NCBI GenBank assembly: GCA_030640275.1
Contig: DAOWJR010000017.1
Coordinates: forward strand, 1-22,038
Source of the DNA: Actinomycetes bacterium
GTDB taxonomy: Bacteria > Actinomycetota > Humimicrobiia > JAHJRV01
Length of the DNA: 22,038 nucleotides
Direction: 5' to 3'
The first letter of the stretch is position 1. Each line of letters opens with the position of its first letter. This document shows, piece after piece, positions 14,102 through 22,038 of this stretch. The translations under genes and the position numbers were made by a program. A model generated the notes under the pieces. That model worked only from the letters and a program-made list of their open reading frames with translations, was not told where the DNA came from and did not search any database.

Positions 14102-15050
14102 CTCTCTTTTCGTGTAAATAATTAATTTTAGGACTGAATTTTAGCTTAGATAGCATATCTCTATAATCATCATCTGTTATTTCTTCAATTGGTTTCTCAA
14201 TTAATGATACTACAATTGCATCAATTACATTTGTTCCAAAATATCTCCCTGAAAACTCTGGCGTTACAGTAACCAAGATATCAAGATTTCTCCTTTTTAG
14301 TTCATTTAAATCATCAGAAGTTATTGTGTTTGTTATAATAATCTTTCCAGACAAATTATCTGGCATATATTTTTTGATATAGAGAAAATCACCTGCTATT
14401 ATATCTGCATCTAAATAATATTTCTGATATTTTTTACTGGGAGGTTTTTCCTGTTCAGCTCCTATTGGATATAAAATTCTAAATGGTAATTTTGTTAGAG
14501 GGGGTAACAATAATTTTGCAATTATTTTTAAAGTCTTTATAGTTCTTATTGGAATTGGGAGTCCCAATCCAAAAATGAAATCACCAAAAAGAGTTTTACA
14601 ACCAGCATTATAAAATGCTTCAGCTATGCCAAATCTATCAACAGCACTCGGCATAAGAACCTTTTTACCCTTCAGTCTAATTCCTGCTTTAAGTAAAACA
14701 TTAACTACATCTCTTTCTAATGTGTTCTTGATTCCACTACCATCAACAAATGGTGTTTTTGAAACTGCATTTTTTACCTTCACTAAATCCCTTATGATAT
14801 ATCTTTTTTCACCAGCTCCAAGATAAAAGTCAGCTCCACCCAATCCAAAGGCATCAACTTTCCCGTCCATCTGCTTTAGAAGTTCTATAGCTTTTTTAAA
14901 ATCTCCATCTGTTCCAATTCTTTCGATTTTATACTTTTTCCCAAGTAGTTCAGCATATGCTTTGTGATCTCTTTTGGAAGAACCCAAACTTATACTAACT
15001 ACACTTTTATCAATCTTTGGCTCTTTCTCTTCATTTCTTATGTAATTCAT
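14076..15050 (-). CDS. Conserved protein of the 'quinate 5-dehydrogenase' annotation family
   Basis: This 324-residue protein begins with VVSISLGSSKRDHKAYAELLG and continues through FGLGGADFYL, VDGSGIKNTLERDVV and VLMPSAVDRFGIAEAF, then ends with TNTITSDDL and VTPEFSGRYFGTNV. From memory this matches a family that databases label quinate 5-dehydrogenase in Clostridia-like genomes; I know of no firm biochemical basis for that name. The GSS and LGSAD-like glycine-rich stretches suggest a Rossmann-like fold. A moderately hydrophobic stretch near 165-190 is notable. The ATG overlaps the coaX stop by one base pair step (ATGA) and follows AAAGGA by 8 bases, so it is coupled to coaX. A role in central metabolism near pantothenate or shikimate is only a guess. 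Confidence 0.75.
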   Translation of the reverse strand: MNYIRNEEKEPKIDKSVVSISLGSSKRDHKAYAELLGKKYKIERIGTDGDFKKAIELLKQMDGKVDAFGLGGADFYLGAGEKRYIIRDLVKVKNAVSKTPFVDGSGIKNTLERDVVNVLLKAGIRLKGKKVLMPSAVDRFGIAEAFYNAGCKTLFGDFIFGLGLPIPIRTIKTLKIIAKLLLPPLTKLPFRILYPIGAEQEKPPSKKYQKYYLDADIIAGDFLYIKKYMPDNLSGKIIITNTITSDDLNELKRRNLDILVTVTPEFSGRYFGTNVIDAIVVSLIEKPIEEITDDDYRDMLSKLKFSPKINYLHEKRDGRKNKSN

Positions 15051-15823
15051 TGCTTTTTTCCTTTGTTTTTCTCATATATTATTTTTAATCCTTTTAATGT
15101 CAGGTCTAAATCATGTATAAATTTATAGGAGCTGTTTTCAACAATTACTCTTGATAAACCACCAGTTGCTATTAATATTGGCTTTTCTTCTAATTGTTTT
15201 TCTATTTTCTTTAAAATGTAATCAACCTGTCCTATAACTCCCCAAAATATACCAGATTGAATACTTCTTACAGTACTATCTCCAATTACAGATGGTGGTT
15301 TTTTCAATTCCACATCAAAAAGTTTTGCTGCACTTCTAAAGAGAGCCTTAGCTGAAACCTCCATTCCTGGAGCTATCACTCCTCCTAAATATTCACCTTT
15401 CAAGGATATAACATCAAAGGTGGTAGCTGTTCCCATATCTACTATTACACAAGGAATTCCATATATCTCCTTTGCAGCAACTGCATTAGCAATTCTATCA
15501 GCCCCTACATCTATTGGTCTTTTATATAAAATTTTCATCCCAGTTTCAAGCTCATCTGTAACTAATAATACATCCACATCAAAATAACGTCTGCATGCTT
15601 TAATTAATTGATCCTCAACTCCAGGTACTACACAACAGGCAATTGCAGAATCAATATCTCTAATATCAATTTCTTCTATTTCCATTAATTTAACCAATAT
15701 TAATCCTATTTCATCACCAGTTTTTATTTTTGGAGTATAAATCCTCCAGGAGGAAATAATCTCATCATTTTTTATAACACCTATAACTGTTTGAGTATTT
15801 CCCACATCTATTGCAAGTAGCAT
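15047..15823 (-). CDS. coaX: Type III pantothenate kinase
   Basis: This enzyme phosphorylates pantothenate, the first step of coenzyme A synthesis. I place the start at ATG 15823, giving MLLAIDVGNTQTVIGVI, the standard N terminus of the family, with GGAG six bases upstream. An in-frame TTG at 15835 would overlap that ribosome-binding site. The resulting 258 residues match the usual length. The acidic ATP-binding loop DVGNT, the central VDMGTATTFDV, GGVIAPGMEVS and the late IATGGLS are all present. In Bacillota coaX follows ftsH; here a dedA gene intervenes. Confidence 0.95.
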   Translation of the reverse strand: MLLAIDVGNTQTVIGVIKNDEIISSWRIYTPKIKTGDEIGLILVKLMEIEEIDIRDIDSAIACCVVPGVEDQLIKACRRYFDVDVLLVTDELETGMKILYKRPIDVGADRIANAVAAKEIYGIPCVIVDMGTATTFDVISLKGEYLGGVIAPGMEVSAKALFRSAAKLFDVELKKPPSVIGDSTVRSIQSGIFWGVIGQVDYILKKIEKQLEEKPILIATGGLSRVIVENSSYKFIHDLDLTLKGLKIIYEKNKGKKQ

Positions 15824-15931
15824 TTTCTTCTCCAATATATATCAAATTTAATTAGTTTATTTTATTTTTATATTCCCTCTCAAAAGAAGGGTTCTTAAAT
15901 AGCAATTTAATATAGCTAATATCTTAGTTAC

Positions 15932-16561
15932 TTACTTAACTTTTTTATTTCTAAATAAATAATCTCTTAACCACCTACGCCAAATATACCACAACAATAT
16001 TATAAATATTACAATGGCTAAAGTTACCCATCCAATTTTATGAATTATAGAAAGTATTAAATCAATATTTTTACCAAAAAAATATCCAAAAAGACAATTC
16101 CCCAAGCCCCAGGTAATAGCTCCAATAGCATTATAAAGGAAAAACTTTGGATAGTTCATCTCATTTACACCAGCTAAAAATGCTGTAAAGGTTCTTAAGA
16201 AAGCTGTCCATCTACCAATTATTACAGTTTTAGCTCCATGCTTTTCATAAAAATCTTCAGCTTTTTTAAGTTGTTTTTCTGAAATCCTGAACTTTGGTCC
16301 ATATCTAACTAAAACAGGTCTTCCACCTTTTTTTCCTAAAAAATAAGCAAAGTTATCACCTAAAAAGGCTCCTATAATAACCACTGGAATTAATACATAA
16401 ATATCTAAAATGCCCATAGAAGCTACAAAACTTGCTGTTAAAAGTATGGTCTCACCAGGAATAAATAATCCAATAAATGCACCATTTTCCAATGCAACAG
16501 CAAGAAAGACAAATAGGTATCCATATTGAGATATGAACCTTAATATTTTCTCGTATGTCAA
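15932..16561 (-). CDS. DedA family inner-membrane protein
   Basis: This 209-residue protein is a DedA/SNARE-associated (VTT domain) membrane protein. The re-entrant loop motif ENGAFIGLFIPGETILLTAS lies at about residues 25-44. GAFLGDNFAYFLGKKGG (about 64-80) and the basic RTFTAFLAGVNEM motif (about 122-134) follow, then C-terminal hydrophobic segments and a short basic tail. Family members act in lipid carrier recycling (undecaprenyl phosphate or phosphatidylethanolamine flipping); which lipid is used here is unknown. The start is TTG at 16561, with GGAG five bases upstream. It is the first gene after the terminator at 16610-16632, so it probably opens a new transcript, although I see no clear promoter. 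Confidence 0.9.
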   Translation of the reverse strand: MTYEKILRFISQYGYLFVFLAVALENGAFIGLFIPGETILLTASFVASMGILDIYVLIPVVIIGAFLGDNFAYFLGKKGGRPVLVRYGPKFRISEKQLKKAEDFYEKHGAKTVIIGRWTAFLRTFTAFLAGVNEMNYPKFFLYNAIGAITWGLGNCLFGYFFGKNIDLILSIIHKIGWVTLAIVIFIILLWYIWRRWLRDYLFRNKKVK

Positions 16562-16609
16562 AAATTCTCCAAACTTTCTAAATAATTATTTCAAAAAAAT
16601 ACTTAAAAA

Positions 16610-16632
16610 GGCTTTGGATAAAGTCCAAAGCC
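16610..16632 (-). terminator. Intrinsic terminator after ftsH
   Basis: On the minus strand a perfect 9-bp stem GGCTTTGGA/TCCAAAGCC encloses a 5-base loop (CTTTA). It is followed directly by TTTTT and, after AAGTA, by seven more T. It lies about 70 bases after the ftsH stop and ends that transcript before dedA. Confidence 0.9.
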
Positions 16633-16701
16633 AAGAGAAATTAAACAAAAAGAATAGATATTAAAATTATTTTTAAGGTTACAGTTAAAATAAAAAAATG
16701 A

Positions 16702-18636
<1,935 letters not shown>

Positions 18637-18684
18637 CTAACACTTATAACATTTTTATAAATTTAAAACCCTTATATAAATTTA

Positions 18685-18705
18685 AAACTGGGTAAAACCC
18701 AGTTT
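18685..18705 (-). terminator. Hairpin between hpt and ftsH, possible terminator or attenuator
   Basis: On the minus strand AAACTGGG pairs perfectly with CCCAGTTT over loop TTTTA. The sequence then continues TAAATTTATATAAG, which is U-rich but broken. It could stop some hpt transcripts before ftsH. A 14-base direct repeat (tataaatttaaaac on the plus strand, 18656-18669 and 18675-18688) lies beside it. Confidence 0.5.
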
Positions 18706-18829
18706 GCTCTTTAATTCAAACTCTATCTTTAAGAATATTTTACCATAATCTATTCTTTTTTTCTATCCTCTAAAATAATGGAAGATTTTAGCAGGTGGAT
18801 TTTCTCTTATTTCATATACCTCTCTAATG

Positions 18830-19378
18830 TCAATCCTCTTTGAATTCTCTTACTTCTGTTAGGTGTCTATAATCCTCTGCAAAATCAAGACCGTAACCTA
18901 TAACAAATTCTGGTGGTATTACAAATCCCACATACTTTATTTTGACATTAATAACTCTATTTGCAGGTTTATTGAGTAATGTACAAACTTCCAAGGATTT
19001 AGGATTTCGAGTTTTAAGATTCTTAACTAAATAACCAATCGTCCTCCCCGTATCAACTATATCTTCTATAATTAATACATCCTTTCCCTCTATATTCATA
19101 TCTAAATCTTTATAGATTCTAACAACTCCCGAACTTGTAGTACTGTCTCCATAACTGCTTGTAGCCATAAAGTCGAACTTTGCAGGTATAGAGATTTCTT
19201 TAGCCAGATCAGTCACAAACATGAAGGCTCCCCTTAAAATTATTACACATATGAGGTCTTTTCCTTCATAATCCTGAGATATCTGCTTTGCAAGCTCTTT
19301 GATTCTCTTTTCTATCTGTTCTTTACTTATAAGAACCTTACCAACTTTTTCATCCATCTTATTAATCCCCTTTTTCAC
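18830..19378 (-). CDS. hpt: Hypoxanthine phosphoribosyltransferase
   Basis: This 182-residue purine salvage enzyme transfers ribose 5-phosphate from PRPP to hypoxanthine or guanine. The PRPP-binding signature IIEDIVDTGRT is at 103-113 with the paired acidic residues Glu105 and Asp106. The flexible loop SSYGDSTTSSG (74-84) and the substrate pocket KYVGFVIPPEFVIGYGLDF are typical of the bacterial type. The GTG at 19378 follows AAAGGAGG by only four bases. The ATG at codon 8 has AAGGGG nine bases upstream and is a fair alternative. It lies between tilS and ftsH, the classic Bacillota order. Confidence 0.96.
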   Translation of the reverse strand: MKKGINKMDEKVGKVLISKEQIEKRIKELAKQISQDYEGKDLICVIILRGAFMFVTDLAKEISIPAKFDFMATSSYGDSTTSSGVVRIYKDLDMNIEGKDVLIIEDIVDTGRTIGYLVKNLKTRNPKSLEVCTLLNKPANRVINVKIKYVGFVIPPEFVIGYGLDFAEDYRHLTEVREFKED

Positions 19379-19433
19379 AAATCCTCCTTTAAATAGTGAT
19401 GTTAGTAAAATATAACATTATATTAAGAATAAT

Positions 19434-20834
19434 TCAGTTTAATTCTTTTACATTAATAATTAAAACCTTCCTTGTCTCTGGCTTCACTTTTACTCTTTCG
19501 TCTATTCTGTAACCAACAATCCATACAATTTTCTCACTATCAACTAAAATAGGTATTGTTTTTCTCTTCTCCCGGGCAATTTTCTCATTTACAAAGAAAT
19601 CTTGGAGTTTTTTTCCTTTATCTAATCCAAGAGGTATAAATCTGTCACCAAATTTCCACGGTCTTACATAAAGTTGTGGAATTATACTTTCATAATCCAA
19701 ATAAGCAGTCTTTTTATCGTCTGTAATTTTAGCATCTTTTCCATCTACAATCTTTGTTTCAATCACTAAGTTTAAAGTTTCTAAAATACAGGTTCCCTCT
19801 ATAGGAATCTCTTTTTTAAAAAAGATTTTTTGTTTCTCGATTTTTCTAATAACCAAATTTTCTTTATCTTTAACAACCTTTATAAATTTCGGTAGATTAA
19901 ACTCAAAAAACTCAGTTTCATTTTTTAAAGAATCTATTATATCCTCAACTGCATTAAATGAAATGTCCAAAAGTTCACCTTTTTTCTCCTCTATAGCTAA
20001 TCTCAATAGCCTCCTATTTAATGCAGGTGGTAGATTTTTAAGTTCAATTATTGGAATATAAACATCATTATTTTTTCTTTTTGATATTTTATAATAGATC
20101 TTTTTGGTTAAGCTGTTTAAAAATCTATCCTCCTCTAAATAGATCTTTGAAAAATTTATCAAATTCTTTAAAAAATCTTTTTTACTGATCTCCCTCATTA
20201 GGGGAATCAATCTGTTTCTTATAGCGTTTCTGAAGTAATAACTTTCAAGATTTGTTTGATCTACTCTATAATTAATTTTATTTTCGTAACAGAATTTCTC
20301 TATTTCATCTCTGAATATATATATAAGCGGTCTAATAAATTCCCCCTTAGTGGGTGAAATTCCTATCATACCTTTTGTACCTGTTCCTCTCATTAATCTC
20401 ATAAGTATAGTTTCAGCTAAATCATTTGCGTTATGACCTGTCGCTATTTTTGTGATCTTCTCTTGATTAGCAACTCTCTGAATTAGATTCAACCTTAGTT
20501 CTCTTGCGCCAGTTTCAAATGATAATCCTTTTTCCTTTGCATATTTTTCAGCTGACTTTACATATAAAGTTAAGTTAATTCCCAATTTTTCTGATAATTC
20601 TTTAACAAATTTTGCATCAATTGAAGATTGACCTTCTCTTGTTAGATGGTCAAGGTGGAAAAGGTGTAAATTAATATCATAAATATCTTTTAATTTTAAA
20701 AGGATATGTAGTAAAGCCATAGAATCAGGTCCTGCAGAAATTGAAACTAAAACCTTATCACCACTAATTAGCATATTATATTCATCTATTGTTTCTTTTA
20801 CTTTATCTACAAAATCAGTTTTTTTAATCATCAT
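19434..20834 (-). CDS. tilS: tRNA(Ile)-lysidine synthetase
   Basis: This 466-residue enzyme converts the wobble cytidine of the AUA-reading tRNA-Ile to lysidine, using ATP and lysine. The N-terminal PP-loop domain has the ATP-binding motif SAGPDS at 33-38; SGGxDS is usual, so the second residue is changed. FHLDHLTREGQSS, TGHNANDLAETILMRL and MIGISPTKGEFIRPL follow. The later RNAIRNRLIPLM and the C-terminal domain (about 370-466, PWKFGDRFIPLG onward) complete the family layout. The ATG at 20834 (ATGATG) is preceded by an A-rich stretch with no visible ribosome-binding site, unlike most genes here. Confidence 0.94.
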   Translation of the reverse strand: MMIKKTDFVDKVKETIDEYNMLISGDKVLVSISAGPDSMALLHILLKLKDIYDINLHLFHLDHLTREGQSSIDAKFVKELSEKLGINLTLYVKSAEKYAKEKGLSFETGARELRLNLIQRVANQEKITKIATGHNANDLAETILMRLMRGTGTKGMIGISPTKGEFIRPLIYIFRDEIEKFCYENKINYRVDQTNLESYYFRNAIRNRLIPLMREISKKDFLKNLINFSKIYLEEDRFLNSLTKKIYYKISKRKNNDVYIPIIELKNLPPALNRRLLRLAIEEKKGELLDISFNAVEDIIDSLKNETEFFEFNLPKFIKVVKDKENLVIRKIEKQKIFFKKEIPIEGTCILETLNLVIETKIVDGKDAKITDDKKTAYLDYESIIPQLYVRPWKFGDRFIPLGLDKGKKLQDFFVNEKIAREKRKTIPILVDSEKIVWIVGYRIDERVKVKPETRKVLIINVKELN

Positions 20835-20934
20835 TTTTTTTATTCAGAATTTTAAGATTAAGGATTAAAAAACTAAAATTTTTATTGCTATTATTTTTTA
20901 TTTTTTCTCAATTTATCCTGTGATTGCTGATTTT

Positions 20935-21555
20935 TTATGTTGAAACCTTTTTTCTTTTTTCAAAGGACCTTTTAAGATCAAAACGTATTTTGTAAATTAC
21001 AATAATTGCCAGAATTAAAAATAATGTTGCTTCTAAAAAGGATTTTCTAAAATATAAGAAAGAAAAAGGTCCTATAATATAAGCTACCATGGCTCCAATA
21101 TAGAAATCTTTAAAAAATATAAGTGTTAATATAAATCCAATTATTGAGGGAGTAAGAACCGATGGATTAAGATTGGGATTGAGATTAGCATTAAGAATAA
21201 GAGCTAATAAGGCACCAACAGTTGTAGCTACCCCCTTTCCACCTGTAAGCTTCAAAAATATTGACCAATTATGACCAGCAACTGAAGCTACTGCTACTAA
21301 AATAGGGATCCATTTAATTGAGGAATATCTCATTGCCAAATAAGTAGGAATAAAGCCTTTTGCAATATCTAAAATACCTGTTATAATGCCAAGTTTGAGA
21401 TCAACATTTCTTAAAACATTCATCGTCCCAACATTACCACTTCCAATATCTCTAATCTCTTTATTCTTAAACAATTTAACTATAATATAAGCTGGTGGAA
21501 ATGATCCTGAAATATAACCAAAAATCACTAATAAAATATCAACAATATGTTTCAC
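20935..21555 (-). CDS. plsY: Acyl-phosphate glycerol-3-phosphate acyltransferase PlsY
   Basis: This 206-residue membrane enzyme acylates glycerol 3-phosphate from acyl phosphate, the first committed step of phospholipid synthesis. Several hydrophobic segments carry the three family motifs: SGSFPPAYI (16-24), GSGNVGTMNV (38-47), and GHNWSIFLKLTGGKGVATT (94-112). The GTG start has GGAGG ten bases upstream. The C terminus is strongly basic. The gap to tilS is 100 bases and AT-rich, without a clear terminator, so plsY and tilS may share a transcript. plsY is not a usual tilS neighbour in Bacillus. Confidence 0.95.
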   Translation of the reverse strand: MKHIVDILLVIFGYISGSFPPAYIIVKLFKNKEIRDIGSGNVGTMNVLRNVDLKLGIITGILDIAKGFIPTYLAMRYSSIKWIPILVAVASVAGHNWSIFLKLTGGKGVATTVGALLALILNANLNPNLNPSVLTPSIIGFILTLIFFKDFYIGAMVAYIIGPFSFLYFRKSFLEATLFLILAIIVIYKIRFDLKRSFEKRKKVST

Positions 21556-21724
21556 TTGAAATTAACCTCCAAATTAAATTATATGATTATTATAATAAAA
21601 AAGGTAATTTTAATTAATACAATCTGTTTCTCATAGATGCTTTAATCTTATAATATGAATCACAATCCCAAATGGTTCAGGATGATAAGAATAGATCATA
21701 ATAATACAGAACTGTTTACTTCTG

Positions 21725-22038
21725 TTATTTATTAAAATTTCTTAGGTATTTGGCGCACTCTTCCGGAAGGGTTGTGTTAATTATAGTTCCTGTTCCAAGC
21801 TCAAAACCGCCAGTTGTTGTAAGTTTAGGAATTATCTCAAAATGCCAGTGGTAATGTTCATAATTATTATGAAGAGGTGCACTATGAAGCCAATAATTAA
21901 AAGGTGGATCATTCAATCCATCATAGATTTTTTTCATTGTATTTCTTAATATTTTAGAACAATCAACTAAATCATTTTCACCCATATCTGAGAAACTTTC
22001 CATATGTTTTTTGGGAATTATCAAGGTTTCAAATGGAA
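21725..22038 (-). CDS. C-terminal part of a galactose-1-phosphate uridylyltransferase-like HIT-superfamily protein (partial)
   Basis: The frame is open to the window edge, so this is the last 104 or so codons of a longer gene. It reads PFETLIIPKKHMESF, then HSAPLHN, YEHYHWHFEIIPKLTTTGGFELGTGTIIN, and ends in the LPEECAKYLR helix. This matches the second HIT-like domain of GalT, which moves UMP between UDP-glucose and galactose 1-phosphate. The catalytic His-Pro-His of the first domain lies outside the window. A TTG at 22024 is inside the domain and is not a start. GalT-like ADP-sulfurylase or nucleotidyltransferase relatives cannot be ruled out from this part alone. Confidence 0.8.
   Translation of the reverse strand, partial: PFETLIIPKKHMESFSDMGENDLVDCSKILRNTMKKIYDGLNDPPFNYWLHSAPLHNNYEHYHWHFEIIPKLTTTGGFELGTGTIINTTLPEECAKYLRNFNK

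Noticed and set aside
21706..21725. Hairpin ACAGAA/TTCTGT at the end of the galT-like gene as a terminator
   Set aside because: The stem is only six mostly AT pairs and no T run follows on the minus strand.

Overview
The window is a dense, AT-rich stretch (roughly 30% G+C by eye) of a bacterial chromosome. Every gene I can support lies on the minus strand. Read in transcription order (high to low coordinates) it runs: galT-like end, plsY, tilS, hpt, ftsH, dedA, coaX, a 'quinate 5-dehydrogenase'-type gene, a shortened greA, lysS, clpC, radA, disA, carD, a PIN/TRAM membrane protein (yacL type), ispD, ispF, cysS, rlmB, yacP, sigH, tRNA-Thr(UGU), and the 5' half of tRNA-Tyr(GUA). This is the housekeeping block known from Bacillota (tilS-hprT-ftsH-coaX...lysS-ctsR-mcsA-mcsB-clpC-radA-disA-yacL-ispD-ispF-gltX-cysE-cysS-mrnC-rlmB-yacP-sigH), but without ctsR, mcsA, mcsB, gltX, cysE and mrnC. 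Together with a sigma-H homologue, CarD and low G+C, this suggests a deep-branching Bacillota-like lineage, or a candidate phylum with Bacillota-like gene order such as Atribacterota. That assignment is inference and I cannot settle it here.

Layout. At 1-521 are two tRNA genes, each preceded by a similar extended -10 promoter inside a copy of a direct repeat of about 55 bp, plus a GC-rich inverted repeat. At 522-1317, sigH has its own strong sigma-70-type promoter and a leader with an unused Shine-Dalgarno sequence. At 1352-7356 is a carD-led operon (carD, PIN/TRAM gene, ispD, ispF, cysS, rlmB, yacP) whose promoter contains two copies of the palindrome TGATATCA; it combines MEP isoprenoid enzymes with translation and RNA genes. 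At 7428-12274 lies clpC-radA-disA (proteolysis, recombination, c-di-AMP). At 12424-16561 is a tightly coupled dedA-coaX-quinate-type-greA'-lysS group. At 16610-16632 an intrinsic terminator closes the group that runs from plsY or tilS through hpt and ftsH. The window ends inside a galT-like gene.

No exotic defence, mobile or CRISPR system is visible. What stands out are departures from the norm inside housekeeping genes. GreA is reduced to 64 residues by an in-frame internal deletion, and its surviving 3' end carries the lysS ribosome-binding site. DisA has lost the conserved Thr-Arg-His-Arg catalytic stretch (Ile-Met-His-Gln instead). radA begins upstream of its first ATG, apparently at ATT, which restores its zinc finger. 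A tract of 22 imperfect trinucleotides lies between ispD and ispF. About half of the genes start with TTG, GTG or rarer codons.
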